DNA of 64,000 nt from Riptortus pedestris (GCA_019009955.1 CM032230.1:16479501-16543500), one strand, 5' to 3'; positions 32,116 through 48,721 are shown, counted from the stretch's first letter. The notes: a model not told the origin generated them from the sequence alone. Made by a program: numbers and translations.

Positions 32116-35100
32116 TGCCTAATTCACCAATTTTACCTGCTATCAGCATTAAAACATGACATAATGCCATATGGCAAGCTTTCTCATCTGTCAGTGCACA
32201 AAGTTGAAGGTAAACACTTTGGAGTGATTGGTTCTTGTTAGAAAATTCTTTAGTTATCTGAAATTTTGTATATTTCTCATTAAGTTAACCAATTTTCTTT
32301 AATATTCTTCCAAGGTTTTAGTTTTTATTCATTGTGTTTTCTTATTTGTAAGTCCCAATAATTGAAAGTTTAATAAATATCTCGGTGAAATGCAAAATGC
32401 TGTTCTGGAAAGTAGTAAAGATCCCAGTTTGTGATGATTTTAGTAAAGGCACTTAAAAATTAATCTAAGATGATAGATATTATTTACATTATTCACAGCC
32501 TAGCTTCAGAAGTGAATCTAACTCCCAAAATTAAAAAGGTGTAAAAGGTTTAGGTGTGGCGAGTGCTATCCTCATGGGGTGTAGATCCTCTTCCATCTCT
32601 TTCCCAATACTTTCACAGGGGTTTTGTTATTTCTGAAGCTGAGCTGGAAATGTTTTTCAACTATTTTTTATTTACTTCAAAACATTTGTGAAGCGTTTAA
32701 TTCAATTGTGGCTATCTGTAATTTTAGTCTGAGTCTTATTTTTAAAAATAAAATCCATTACAAATATGCCCGAATTAATTTAATTTTTTGAAGTGTCTTT
32801 AAATGCTCATTTTTTTACTAAATTGGACTGAAAATATACTTTTTTGTCATTTAGAGGTTTTAGAAAAATAGTATTATTTTAATTATATTAACCTTAGTTT
32901 ATTTTTCAGAAGTTAAATTGTTTAAAACTTGCCATTAAATATTAAATTGTTGGCTTATAGTTTACTTAAAAAACAAGCTATGAGAAAAATATATATGCTT
33001 TTCTATGTAAGCTGATAAAAATGGGTCTTTATTTGCATTAGACGGTATATTGGAGCTATTGCTTAGTGAAATAACTTATGAATTAGCATTCAATTATTAT
33101 TCATAAAATCATAGTTTTAGTTAGGGTTTAGATGACAAATAGACAATCTTTTATACAATACCATTCCCGGTCAAATTAACTTCCTTCATTCTGCGACAAA
33201 AATATTATACCAATAAAACAAATTAGGATAAGTATGGTGAGTCGCAATGAGCATAGTTGAGTCTGTTATTTAGTGATAGTTATATAAGCATATGCTAATA
33301 TTGGTATTAACTGGAGGGCTCTCTCTAACAATCTCCTTAAAACTGACTTAATCTAACAAACACGTTTCTTATAAAATCTCTTCCAAAGAATCTGACTAAT
33401 GGTTGGTTTTTTTTTTTTTTTTTTTTGGTCTATTTTCAAACAGTTTATCATCTAATTACATGGCCAGTGGAAAAAGGCGTCATCTCTTTTTAAAATGGCT
33501 GACTTTTTCTTATATCCAAATGCTGTTAAAGAAAGCCCTTCACTTGATATTAAAATGATAAATACATAGTAATAAATACATTTAAAACAATGAATAAAAT
33601 AAACAAATGGTAGAAAATATTTAAATATTCTTTAATAACTAAATACAAATTATAAATGACAAATAATGTTATATAATCAATTAATTATAATATTAAATAT
33701 TATAGTTCCTTATGAAGAAATTAGATATTATTTGTGGTTAGGATTGAAATTTTGTAATTTGTTTGTTCAGAAATGAATATCAACAGCATTAGCTACAGTT
33801 GTATTTGTAAGTGTTGGAAATCTCTATCCAAATTCATTCTGACCATTCCAAACAATATATTCATCTCCAATTTTCCTCCAAAGCAAAGTATGTTTGGTTC
33901 CATTTAATTTTCAAATTATGATGTGTTTAAATATTTTTATTAATTATGTAACAAAATCATATATCTCTTATATTTTTTGATTTAATTAAGGTTCAGTGAA
34001 AAAATAAATTGAAAATAGGAATATCTCTGACCTAAACTATTTCAGGAAAGATTCAACAGTTTTGACGGTTTTAGATATTGTTAAACAAAATATTGAACAA
34101 TATCTTTTAATAATCTTTTCGATAAAATTTAAATTCATAACAATTATTTACATTATTTTAACATACATTTACTATTTGGAACTAAGCAGATATATAGAAA
34201 CCCTTATACCAGGCTTGATTTTTCTAATGTTCTCCTAAAATACCTTTCTGGGAAAGTACTGAGAATTAACACATATTTCTGATAAATTATGAAAGACATA
34301 TAAAAACAAAGAAAAAAAAAACAACTGTTTAAGAGTAATTTCCTTCTTGTAGAATGAATTTTAGAGAAAATATTTTAATAACGGACGCGAAATCAATAAA
34401 TTAATAGTAGCTAAATAAATATTACTGCCATATTTTGGAGTGATTGTAATTCTCAGTAATTGTTATTTAGAATCATGAGAAATATCATTTTTTTGGGAGG
34501 GAGAGGGGAAGGAAGCTGATCAGAGGTAAGAATTAACGGAAAAAGGCCTCACTAATACTTAATATTTAAACAGATATAGAAGCTTGCCGGGCTATGGCAG
34601 GAGATGAGGGTTGTTACAGCATAAGCAGTGAGATTGGGACTGATGATCGGGCAAATGCTATCTCGTTTTGAATAGATATTACTGAAAGAACGGAGCTTTT
34701 TCTCATTTATTCTGGCCTGTGATAAGAAATATATCGTCAATGAATAAAATTTGCTGTACAAATACAACTGAGCTACATTGGATGTGATGACTTGTTGATA
34801 TTATCCAACAAGGATGAATATGAATAATTTAGTCATGTGCCGTTTATGTAGTGTTTATGTGTAAATAATGAGCTTCTACTTGCAGATTGTTTTCTTTTCT
34901 GTTTTTTTAGAAAAATAAAATGGCGTTCCATCTTAAGGACGTAAATTTTAGCGTTTGATTATTGTGAAAATTTTACTGTTCCACAGGCATTAAACACTTT
35001 GAATAAACCAAAGAAAAATGCTTTGTATGTTCACATTTAAAATTTATTTTTATATTGTATTGTTTGTGGTTCAATGTGTATAAAAAAGAAAACGATTTAT

Positions 35101-36300
35101 GATTTCTGAAGCACGAATGTTCCTTAAAAATTGTACTAGAAAATTGTACAGTTCTATTTGTATTACTAAAAGCTTTTAAACGGCAAGATTTTTATATTAT
35201 TATGATAGCCTACAAATTCATCGTTGTTTATATATTTCTTTATGTCTATTTTAACATCTTTCTTACTTTTTTATGTTAAAGCAGGGGTCAAATTCATTGT
35301 TGACTTTCATTCAGACAAGGTTCTTTTCTAAGATTTAAATAACAACTGTAATTTATCTGAGAATGAGGGATCCTCAATTCCTTTAAACCACACTACTGTT
35401 ACTATGGGCAAAGGGTTAGGACAGATCTATGAGCATAAGTTGATGAGAGTAAAGTGGAGGTGATGACTAACGATTACTCTCGAAGTAAATGCTAACCTCC
35501 ACCAGACAAGGAATAAGAACAGTTTAATTTAAAACTTTGTTTATTTAATACTTAAGAAAATGTTTAATGTAGAAACACATTTTTATGATTCGCTGCAGTT
35601 GCTGAAAAATTAATATTGTCAGTTATATTTCTTGAAATGTATTGGTTGTGTTGGTAGAATTCATTTCAAAGGGGTGTATGAAAGGCTTGTTGATGCACAA
35701 TATTATGAAAAGTTACTTGTCCTTCAGTCATTGTTGTAGCGCATGTTGGCTGTAATTACTCTCAATAATGGCCTGACTATTGCATTCTGCTCTTGAAGAT
35801 AATAGATTCGATAGGATATCTGGCCTTCTCAAAAAAGTGATATTTATGAAGTTAATGAAACAGGGAAGACATTTTTGTTTGTTACAGTGAAAAGTGGAAG
35901 GATGGGCATATTATATTTATACCTTGCAAAAAGTTCTTGTCATCTCAAGGTGCTCAAGTTTATGTTGGCTGAACATCAAGAAAACTACTGAATCAACTAA
36001 AACTGTATGCTCATGACAGCAGCCAAAGTCATTATTCACATCACTAGAATGATTGTAGTGGCACAAACTAATTAAAATTATTCCACTTATATGGCGAGTT
36101 CAGTGGGGTTGGACCCTTCCCAAGTAGCTATAGAAAATAGCTGCATAGATGTGTTTGAGTCAAACGCTCACCTCCATTCATTTTCAAACCCAAGACTCAC
36201 TTTCTCTTATGAGATAGTCTAACAGAAGTTGATATCCTTCTGTCTTTGTATCAGTCAAGTCATTGCCAGCATAGCCAGAGCCAACACCTCATAAACCAAC
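32116..36300 (+). other. AT-rich flank; probable 3' UTR at its start
   Basis: The first part follows the TAA of the membrane-protein gene; AATAAA at 32372-32377 is a candidate polyadenylation signal, unproven. A T run lies at 33400-33426. No other coding or mobile feature was recognised. Confidence 0.35.
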
Positions 36301-36305
36301 ATAGT

Positions 36306-38199
<1,894 letters not shown>

Positions 38200-38200
<1 letters not shown>

Positions 38201-38992
38201 TTTGACACTGCCTTAACCCATTTTGACTGAATGGTAGGAGGGAGGAGGGGGAGGGTTCAATCAAGGGAATTTCAAAAATTTAAAATATCTCTGATATTAT
38301 TAATCTGATAAAAAAATAAATAAAAACAATCTTATTGCTAATTTAATTACCTATAATTTTTTTTATATACATATTTTCTCTATCATGAATATTAACCAAG
38401 ATATTTGAATTTCTTAGTTTTCGGTCTTTCAGTAACCCCCATTCTATATCATTTCATATTAACAATAAGCTGTTATATCATAAACCACTTTATTCTAAGC
38501 TTAAATGACAAATATTGTTTTCAAAAGATCTTTATTATGTGATATTCATGGAAATTCGTTCTGTCATGGCATCATCAAGTAATATTTTATGTTCTGGTCT
38601 TGAAAGTGTTTATTTGATCTATTACTTACTTGATATTTAACCTTTCAGTCAAAACTAAAGATCATATTTTTTATTGGCTGAAATCTGACCCAGAATAGGA
38701 GGGGTTCAGAGGGGGAGATTCGAAATTCAAAATATCTCCGTTATTATGAGTCACATCAAAATGTTATGGAACCAATTTTATTAAACTATTGATTGTCTAC
38801 AATTGTTGTTCTATGCATTTATTCTTACCAAAAATATTAAGCGAGCTATTTGTACTTTCTTGTTTTCAATCTTCGTTAAACTCCCATTTTTGTACTCATC
38901 GGTTTTTGTATATAAATAGAGAATATGTGGTAAAATGCAAACAGTACATGGGAAATCTGCTTAGTTTACACTGGTCTCTACATGACGGACTT
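38200..38992 (+). mobile_element. Family A, two diverged partial copies
   Basis: A first part (38200-38520) with GGAGGGGGAGGGTT, ATATTAACCAAGATATTTGA and TTAACAATAAGCTGTTATAT. A second (38640-38992) with GAAATCTGACCCAG, AATATCTCCGTTATTA and the full right end GGGAAATCTGCTTAGTTTAC then GACGGACTTT. Confidence 0.6.
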
Positions 38993-38999
38993 TCATAAA

Positions 39000-41900
39000 A
39001 GCATAAGAGCTATGCTTAATTCAAAAATCTTACTCTGGCTACTTTCATAGCTGGTAGTGTTTATTTGTCTTGTTTCTCAAATAACTGATTATAGTTTCCC
39101 TCAAAAGGAAGAGGAATAACAGGTTTTTCTGCACATATTAACTTTTTAAAACGTATATATTAGTAGGCTGTCATGATTTTATTGTGATTAATTATTAAAT
39201 AAAAACAATCTGGATAATTGTTATAGAAAAATTGGCTGTTTTTGCAAACTGTGCCTGTAAACAGTTAGGAAGCACAATGTCTAATATGTATGCTTGCAGC
39301 CGTACAATGACTGTATGGTTGCTTTACATACGGTTCTCTATATTTTGTTATATCAAATACTTCTTATTATATATGTAAATATAGTCTATATATAGTTGTA
39401 CTATGTTATATGTCATACTATATCATGTGAGGCATTTATAAATAAGTGCTAATGCACCAATTAGAGTTTTCCAATTATTAATATATTATGTGATATTCTA
39501 CGCTATACAAATCAATAAATTACATATTTTTCATTTGTACTATATTTTTCTTAAAGAAAGTTATTGTACAGTTTCTACAAACATTACTGTGTTAATAACT
39601 TTTTGACGTCCAGTTGAATTATGTCGGGACCTGCTTTTCAATTACTACCTCTTTTCAGTTAGGGGTATTTAATAGATATTAAAAAAATATATATATCTAT
39701 ATCTATTATTCAATGTTGTGTTATGGTTGTCATTTTAAAGAGTTTATTGTTCAATTATTTTCATAGGAAATTATGGTTGTGAAAATTTATTTTTTTATTT
39801 ATTAGTTATAAGTGGAAATAATTACTTTAATATTAATTTGACTTAATTTTTGAAAAATATTATTTAAACTGTTATGTAATTTAGTTAATAACATTTTTTT
39901 TATCTAATTATTACTTAATATTCTGTTTCTACTGCCTAGATAAAATTTAATTTAATTACAGTTGAAAGAATAAAAAAAAAGAGTGACAGTTAGTATTATT
40001 TTTATATATTTAATTGTCTAAAATTAATTATTCAGGGATTATCGCTCATATAGGCTTTTGTTAGAATCTCTTTTCACACACATTTTATTTACTTTTAACT
40101 GAGAGGCCTATGAGAAGTACGAGTCAGTCTCCCTACAGTGCGTTTTATCGAGACCTTATCCCTCTCCTCTCTCTCTTCTCATTCTTATATTCAGTAGAGT
40201 TATTTACTTCTTTAATATTTGCTTACAATTGCCGTTATATACAAGCAGAGTCACCTGATTTGTAATTCGACTCTCACCTACACCCTACTCTCTTTGAACT
40301 TAATCTACTAATCAAATTTCTATTTATATTAGTCTTCTAATGAAACGTAACATCTTGGAAAAGCTTTTTGAATATTTGTCGCCCAGAGTCAGATTTCTTC
40401 TTCAGTTGGAGTAAGGACTGTTGTACATTTCTTATGGAATGCTTCATATGAAATTTTTTTATGACACAGATCTGTGATGGGTATTATTCTTTAGTATCTT
40501 ATGATTTCTTTTTTTGTATTTTTGTCCTCTGATTTTGAAAAATATAACGCTCATAATGAGTGTAATATATGAAGTATCACACTTAACTTAATCAATTTAG
40601 TTAGGTCCATTAAAAACATTTAATGGATAATGAGTCTTTTATCAATTCTCTGTTTAGCTAGTCTCACAGTGACTCTTAAAACTGAATCTAAAGTGCTTAG
40701 TTCAGTAGTAAGTCGATTTCTTCAGGCATTAAACATCTCTGAGCTATGGAAAATTTCTTAAATATTTGTGTTTCATTTACAGGATTATGTATGGTGAAAT
40801 AAAGACTATGAATATTAACAAGTTTTTAAAAGGGTTTATTATGCTGGGAAGAACTCAACTTTTCTTGAGTTATACCTAAGATGTTCTGAATTTGTTTAGA
40901 AGGACATGTTCACTTCCTGTAGAAACAAAAGTAGCAGTAGATTTTTTGAGATGATCAAAAAGAAATCTGTCAAATGGACTCAAGGCTGAGGGCCTATTCT
41001 CTTAATATTTTTAAAACAAGAAGTAAATGGTCCAGATCAAAATGTCCCATGCATCGCCTTTATCATAATTTTGCAATAATTTCGAGTTAATCTAACTCAG
41101 CAAAGTTATAAATATAGATTTCATAAAATACCCATTTGAATATTTCTTTAGGGAGTGAGGTTGGAGGTGCAACTGGGGTTTGGCCTTCACTAGGACAACT
41201 ATAATTTAGAGAGCTGTTTCAGAGTGGTGGATGGGTGGGGACAAACTATGCCATACCTACCATCCTATACTTTTCTGTCACTCTTTTTTTTTTTTTTTTG
41301 TCTTCTTGAATTGAACAAATTCTACTGAATGCTCTGCTAGCAAGTTGCTTATGGCAAACTGCCTGTTTAACAAACTCGGTTTCTATATTCTTCTAACTAA
41401 CCATCTTTTAAAATTCAATGAATGCATTCAATTACTCTGGCAATGATTTTTCAATTACAAGATAATTTATCCTTTATTTGAAATAAAATAAGTCTAACAG
41501 AATAGGGGTAAGGGGTAGCTGAAAGGACTAAATTTTCTCTAGCTTTGCAGTTACTGAACTTTGTAGTCAGGACTCCAATATGTGCCTTCCCCGAGATGAT
41601 GCCTAGAATGCTATAAAACTCAAACAGATGATCTCCATCAAAAATAGTTTTTTATGCCCTGGACTTTTTGTATATTATGTGGACTTATCATTACTAGTGA
41701 AATCAGTAGCCTCTAGTAACAGGAGGGTGGGTAGGTCATGGCACGGCTTCCATTCCTTTACACCTCCTTCATACAAACTTATGCTTTATAAAGTTATATT
41801 ACTGTAAACAATTTATAATTCCTTTTGTACATTTAAAATTTCTCATAGGAATGTAAAGGTAAATTTTGAATAAGAGCTTTTACCATTTTCTTGAATCCAC

Positions 41901-44150
41901 TAAAAGCACTCAAATATGTTATCAAAAAAGTTTAACAAGGTTGATTCTGATAATTGCTTCCTATCAAAGTATTCCATAAATTGTAACTAATATTACAGCA
42001 GAAATGTTGGATACAAAATATTTATGCTTTTTATTATGTGGTCGTGTTTAAATCTTTTAAATAAAAGGATTATATAAAATTCCTCCTTTTCATAATTTTT
42101 ACTATCTTCATGTTAGTGGGCGGAATTCTGGAAGTATATTGAAGTTTGTGCCTGCATACTTCTAGCCTAATGCCTACCATTAGTCAGTTCAGGCTATGGT
42201 CGTAGGAGGAATGGCTCTCTAATAATTCTCAAGTGAAATTACAACCTTTCCTGATAGCTTTATTGTTGAATAGCCTCATGGCAAAGGGAGTGGGAAATGA
42301 CTGGAAGCCTCACCCTCCTCTTGTTGATGAAAACAACAAGCTAACATAAGCTGTAGAAAGAAGAACAAGTTTTATATGCTAGAATTGGCTTCAACCTATT
42401 CTTCCGCTGGGCTTCCTCCCGTCCCAGTTCTTCCTCATTTCCTCATTTTCTCTGCCAATATCATTTTGTCAGGCTTCCATTCTTTAAGAGGATTTCTCCA
42501 TGCAGCATTTTGGCCACTCAGTAAAGTTGAGTAAAGAATTAGCGGTCTTTGCTCATTAATATTACTACAATATGACAGGGAATAAGCCACGACTTCCAAG
42601 AAATGCTATGCGGCATGGTGAGGTCCTTCATGACCTGTTCAGCACAAGATTTGCCTAAAGCTTAATATCTAATTTGACAATTGAAATGATTTATTTTTTG
42701 ATAACATCATTTTGCTTGTAATACTTCTGCATTTCAAATATGGATTTATGTGTTGCATTTCTCTTCAACTTGCTTATGAATTCATTGCCATTGTAAGTGG
42801 ATGTTGATTCAATGTAGGCATCAACTAATATATTTACAAGGTTTATTACGTTTCTGCATTTGAGCATGCCACTTTGCTATGTGCCTATTAATACAAAAAT
42901 AATTAAATAAATACATATGAATTTATAACTTAAAAAATTGTACATATATATGTATGAATCGGCTATTGTGATAATCATGATGGTTTGTACACGTTGTTGT
43001 GTGATGTCTTAACATTAAGATTTACATATGTAACCAAAGCCACATTTATGCTGCTTTATAAAATGCTTTCGTTTTGTCAATTGTTATTGAGTATATATAT
43101 GTATATGTTACTTATAAAGTAGAAATTATTGCCTATATACATCATTGCCAGTTCATGATAAATAATTAAACATTAGTTTCGAAGTGTGCGTTGCTTGATA
43201 ATAACTCTTTTCTTGAACGGAGGTTATTCTCAATCAGCCTTTACTGTCTGAGGTGAGTATTTCATGGTTGAATTTTTACTAGTTTGTTTTTAGTGTAGAT
43301 GAATGAACTGATAATTGTGAAAGAACACCAAGAATGACCAAAAAGGAATTTAAATTGTAGAGTTTTGAAATAGAAAATTGAATTTAAAATTGTAATTTTT
43401 GTTTAGATTTTATTAAAAAATTAAAATGGACAATGTTGATTTTTTATTTGGTATTTTTTGTTGTCTATACCATATAGTACAAGGCTATATTAGAAGTAGG
43501 TCCTTATGAGCGATACTGGGCCAACGCCCATTTATTTGCATACAGAATTTTAAAAGTTTTGTTTAGCGAATGGTAGTTTATATGATTTTTTTTTTTAAAG
43601 AAGAATATTCTTAGTTATTTTGACACATACTCTTTGATTAATGGGCAAAACCAAGGTATTCCAAAAACTGAAAATGGGGACTACCAACATATTACAAGTC
43701 TAGCTACCTAAGAGCTAATGGGTGAAGAGCTGAGTCTTTAGCTCAGCACACAAGCTCTAGCTTGAGAAAATTTCTAAGTAGAGTATCTCTACTTAGATTT
43801 ATAGAAAAAACTTAACATGCTGGCTCCAACTCTTTGGTAATCCAAATTTTCAGTTTTTGGACTCACAATGGTTTTACTCTCAGTTAGAGTTTTAAGTACT
43901 GTGAATTGGTATATCTGGATTTTGTCCAAATGTTGCTGTAAGGAATACTTTAACATAAGCAGAACTATTTGTGGAGAATAAAGCAAATATGAACGAATGC
44001 TTGGAATGGGGTTTCCTTCTCTCCTTACCTCGCCCAACTACTTCATTAGTATATAGGCTCTAGCACTCAAACTTACCATCATCATTCAAGCTACAATTCA
44101 CAACAAAGACTTGGGTCACTTGTTTTGAAGATATTTCACTTTTTGTGATT
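39000..44150. other. AT-rich gene-poor region
   Basis: Homopolymer runs (41286-41300) and AT-rich sequence. A less AT-rich patch at about 42120-42370 may be an old repeat. No convincing exon was seen. Confidence 0.4.
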
Positions 44151-44153
44151 TTA

Positions 44154-44274
44154 GCAGATTTCCCTTAAGGAAAATCAGCTATTGAGGTTGTACTCATGAC
44201 AGAATTATCAAAATTTTTCTTCAAATGTCCATCGATCCTACCTAGTAGATGACGAAAATGAGGTCCATTCAAAA

Positions 44275-44328
<54 letters not shown>

Positions 44329-44738
44329 CTGTTAACGCTCTAGCGGTCGTAATTTTTGTTTGATCGTTACCAAACTCGATATTTAGTCGTTTTATGTAAA
44401 AAGAAATATCAAATTCGTTAACGGCTGAAATCAGACCAGTGGGAGAGGGGGGATTTAGAGGGGAGGATATTCGAAATATCTCCGTTACTATACATCGGAT
44501 CGAAAAATTGTACGGAATCAATTTTATTGCAAATTAAATGTACTATAAATATTGTTATATACATTTATTCTCTATCTTGAATATTAACCGAGATATTTGC
44601 ATTTTTATTAAATCTGGTCGGCTAACGGATGGGTGACTTTCCCGCCAAAAGCTAGTTCGGCCGTTTCCTTAACTGCTCGACTCTCGTGAAATTTCTCTAT
44701 TGTAAAACTTCACGTGGAAAATCTCCTTAGACGGACGT
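44154..44738 (+). mobile_element. Family A element, near full-length copy
   Basis: The left end TAGCAGATTTCCCTTAAGGA has one palindrome mismatch. TA tract 44277-44323; inner block close to the reference copy. The right end is CACGTGGAAAATCTCCTTAG then GACGGACG, with the hairpin lost. Confidence 0.8.
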
Positions 44739-45055
44739 TTTTAATTAGCTGATATCTCAGGTGAAATCAGCTATTGACATTGTGCACATGACATGTGTGT
44801 TAATACCTGTAGTGGTAACAATTTTTCCTTCATTGTTATCAAACTTGACATTTAAAGGTTTTGTGTAAAACTAAAGACCAAGTTCGTTAATGGCTGAAAT
44901 CAGACATAGGAGAGGTCTTTCAGCAGGGAAATAGATAATTTTAAATATCTCCATTATTATGAATTTGATTGGAAAATTGTATATAACCAATCATAATGCA
45001 AATTTAACTACTTAAAATATTGTTTTATACATTTTTCTCTACCTCGAATATTAGT

Positions 45056-47101
45056 AGGGTTCATATATGGTTGGGAAACAGGGAAAACCGGGAAGTCAGG
45101 GAAATTAGGATTTGGTAGAAAAGTCAGGCAAAGGTCAAGGAAAAATGGAATTTCTCACTTGTCAGGGAAAAGTATTTCCACTTCAGCTATAGAGAATTAA
45201 TTCATCAAGTAGGAGACTTTCCTTATAGAAAGACATGGTCGTGAAATGGACTGATTACAAAATAAATTCAGAATGTAGCGACTGGTTAAAAGAAGTAAAA
45301 AATGATCCATTTAAAGCACTCTGCATTGTTTGTAAGAAATCATTTTCTATGAGCAATATGGGAAGGCAAGCAATTAAAAGCCATGAATGTGGACCTAAAC
45401 AGAAGAGTTATATTTGTTCTGTATGCAGCTCTTTGCATATCAAGAAGTTAATATTGAGAAAGCATGATGACATGAGTAAAAAGAACATTGCTATAAATAA
45501 TCTACCTAAAGAAAATGAAATAACAGAAACTAATATTTGTGTTACATCAATGAAATTGAGCACGTTATAAAATTTTGTCTCTAAAGAGGCTTTGTTGAAA
45601 GCTGAAATCCTGTGGGTGATGAAATTCTTTATATCACACAGTTCCTTTAATTTCTCAAGAGATGCATCGGAATTGCTTAAAACTATGTTTCCAGAGAGAA
45701 AAATTGCTGAGTCAGTGACTATTAGAAGTGCAAAAATGTCGCACCTTATTTCTTTGGTCTAACAGACATATCAGATTCTAGTTTTAGGATCTGCTTTGAT
45801 GAGGCACTAAACTAAGTAGCTCGAAAAGGACAAATGGATTTCGCTTGTTATTGGTCTAAAAGACCTGACCAAGCGAGTACCATGCTCTTGAATGCAGTTT
45901 TTTTAGAGCACTCTACAGAAGAAAAATTGTTGTGAAGAAACACAAGATCTGTATCTTTGTAAACTAATTCAGCTTTCAATGGATAGATCAAATGTAAATA
46001 TTAAGGTGGCTAGAATATTAACTGAAAAACTAAGTTCTCAGCATTCTACTCAAATTTTAGACATCGGTACATGTGGATTGCATGTAATTCATGGAGTCTA
46101 GACTGGAAATGCCTACAAAATGGGCCTTAAGTATTTTTATTCCGTGCTCTGAATAAACTTTTTAGATACTCCAGCTAGACAAGCAGATTGTGCATCAATA
46201 ACTGGAAGGCCAACATTTCCATTGAAATTTTGTCATTAGATGGTTAGAAAATGGAGCTGTTGCAGTTGAGCAATAGAGGTAGTATTTGATAACATTTAAG
46301 AAGTACTTTGAGTAGTCTAAACTGTACAAAACTCAAACAGTTGTAGCTATTAAAAGGACATGCCATACTAAATTGTTGCTGCCTCAGATGGCTTTTTTTT
46401 TTCATCTGTCGCATTCCTGTTATGGCCAATTCTAAAAAAATACCAAAAAAAGTGAACCTTCAACTCCTTTAGAGAGTACAGTGTTCCAGGTAATTAAGAG
46501 ATTTAACAAGTCAGATGTAATGGCATCTGCATCAACAGGCTTAAAAAAATTGATTTTATTAAAAACTTTCCTGTGCTAATACATTAAATAACCCCATTGT
46601 TATTTGTTAGTTTTTTTAATTGTTTTATGGTGGAACTTATAAGGAGTATTATAAAAGCAGATACTGAGTATTATAAGAGCACATAATTTGTTGCTATTTT
46701 GTGCTCATTAATTTTTATATATATTTCTTTTAAAAATTTCATCCCGGTAAAGTATATTATTTATTCTACAACAATGGTTGTTTTAGGAGTTACATTTTCA
46801 GTTCTGATTTTATATACAGTCAAAAATGTTTGACGAATTGTTCTAATCTGAAGAGCACATAATGTAATTAATCTTGGAATTAATGATTTTAACCAAGCTT
46901 CATCAATAAATAACAATTTATTATTTCTGAATCTTTTGTTTAAATAACTTAGAATAGTTTTCATATAAATTATGCTAAATTTTATGTTGGATGCAACTTT
47001 TTTAGAAAACAAAATCAGTATTTAAATGTTAACCTAGAAATTTGCGGAAAACTAGCTGGAAAAGTCATGGAAACAAATTCTACTATTTGAATATGAATCC
47101 T
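45056..47101 (+). mobile_element. hAT element 2, decayed, nested
   Basis: The ends AGGGTTCATAT (45056-45066) and ATATGAATCCT (47091-47101) are inverted repeats resembling those of hAT element 1 (AGGGGTCATAG). Flanking ATATTAGT and AATTAGAT are too diverged to call a clean duplication. It carries transposase remnants on the plus strand. Confidence 0.65.
45235..46200 (+). pseudogene. hAT transposase relic, BED-finger part
   Basis: The frame 45235-45570 starts MVVKWTDYKINSECSDWLKE and has CIVCKKSFSMSNMGRQAIKS then HE, a BED-type finger (Cys-x2-Cys ... His) of hAT transposases. After the stop at 45568-45570 the sequence continues with SKEALLKAEILWVMKFFI, SFNFSRDASELLKTMFP and RKIAESVTIRSAKMSHLI, then a frameshift and CFDEALN, the counterpart of FDETT in element 1. 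Further on it is unreadable. It keeps the N-terminus that element 1 lacks, and both belong to one transposase type. Confidence 0.75.
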
Positions 47102-48112
47102 AATTAGATGAGATATATACATTTTGTAATTGCCAGACCTCAGTAAACCTCCACTTCTCGTCATATTAAAAATAAGTTATGCAAATAAGTGATGTAACTT
47201 AAGATTTTATGTTGTGCATTGTTTTTATTTGATCAATATTCGACATTTAGCTGTTTAATGCAAAACTAAAGATTATATTACATTATGGCTAAATCAACCT
47301 AAAAGGGGAAAAATAGAAGTACCTCTGAGTCAAATTGAATTGAAGTCTTTTTATATATATAATCTTGTTGAAAATATAATTTTCTACAACTATTGTATTA
47401 TAGATGTTTTCCATTTTTCAAATGTAAACAGTTATATGTATTTTTTTTTGTTTCAGCTTTTAGTAAAACCCCAGTTCTGCTCATCCGATTTTTACTTTTC
47501 AGAAATCGTACCACTATTCATTTGATTTTCAACTTAAATTTGAAGTTGTGGATGCACAGTCTTCTTACTACAGGAGAAATAGGGAATATATGGTGAGATG
47601 AGATCATCGGCATGTGGGAAATCTGTTTAATTAATGTGGGCTCTGTGTGACCGACATTCTACATTTAATGACCATGATCCCAGAAATTATTATTATATCA
47701 GAAACACAATTTGTCGAAAAGTGCATTAATTTCCTTTGAACTGATGGAGAAATAAACATCACATGATATATCGAAGCCTGTAATTTTGTTTCCTTTTACT
47801 CTCAAACTTCATAAATGTCCAAAATTTAAATGCTTGAAATCCACAGGATTTGTTTTGACATCCCCACAATACTTCCTGCGTTGTGCAGGCTATAAGTACA
47901 ATTTTGTAAAAGTGGTTGTCGTCCTTCCTTGGAAGGGGTAACTGTTGAGGCTGTGATGTAGGAAGGCATTAGGCAGTAGACTGCTCCCTTGAAATCCTGG
48001 AGTTGTTTCTTCAAGTCACAACACTCTGCCTAATGGTGTAAGTTTCTTGAGTCTGGTGAAGGTTGCTTCATCACTCCAATACTTTGATAGAGGGAAAGTG
48101 GCATCTTCCATT

Positions 48113-48719
48113 TTAGAATATTTCCCTTAGGGATATCAGCTGTTGAGGTTGTACTCAAAAGCTGGGATTTTCAAAACATTTCTTTAAATGTCCATCGATC
48201 CTACCCAGGGGATGACGAAAATGAGGTCCCTTCAAAAAATTATACACACACACCTCTATATATATTTGTCTGTGCTCTAGCAGTCACAATTTTTGACTGA
48301 TGATTACTAAACTTGATATTTAAACATTTTATGTAAAAATGAAGATCAAGTTTGTTAACGACTAAAATCAGACCAGTGGGAGAATTTCGAAATATCAGTA
48401 TGTGTCGGATCATCAAAAATTTGTATAGAATAAATCTTATTGCAAATGTAATGTTCTATAAATGTTGTAATGTACATTTTTTCTTAACTTGATTATTAAC
48501 CGAGATATTTGCAATTTATAGTTTTTGGCCTTCAGTAAATCCCCACTCCTACTCATGTCATATTAACAATAAGCCATTATATTATGAAGTCCTTTATTTA
48601 AAGTCTTAATACCAAATATTTATCTCATTAATTTATTTTCGTATTGAGATAAATGCAAATACATGATGACACACCTGGAAAATCAGCTTAGTTAACACAG
48701 CCCCTGCATGATGCGAGTT
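48113..48719 (+). mobile_element. Family A element with CA instead of TA microsatellite
   Basis: TTTCCCTTAGGGATATCAGC at the left, CATCGATCCTACCCAGGG, the microsatellite slot ACACACACACCTCTATATAT (about 48244-48263), and the right end GGAAAATCAGCTTAGTTAAC then GCAGCCC-like ACAGCCCCTGCATGATG. The inner block also includes TTAACAATAAGCCATTATAT. Confidence 0.75.
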
Positions 48720-48721
48720 TC

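Larger units (their letters stand above)
44745..47660 (+). mobile_element. Family A copy split by a hAT element
   Basis: The left half (44745-45055) starts AGGTGAAATCAGCTATTGAC and runs to CTACCTCGAATATTAGT. The right part resumes at 47102 with ATTAGATGAGATAT, the counterpart of ATTAACCGAGATAT, and a further family A portion ends at about 47600-47660 (GGGAAATCTGTTTAATTAAT, GTGTGACCGACATTC). The hAT element at 45056-47101 is therefore younger. Confidence 0.6.

Noticed and set aside
46761..47012. 83-codon minus-strand frame inside hAT element 2
   Set aside because: AT-rich, no domain, opposite to the transposase relic; probably chance.
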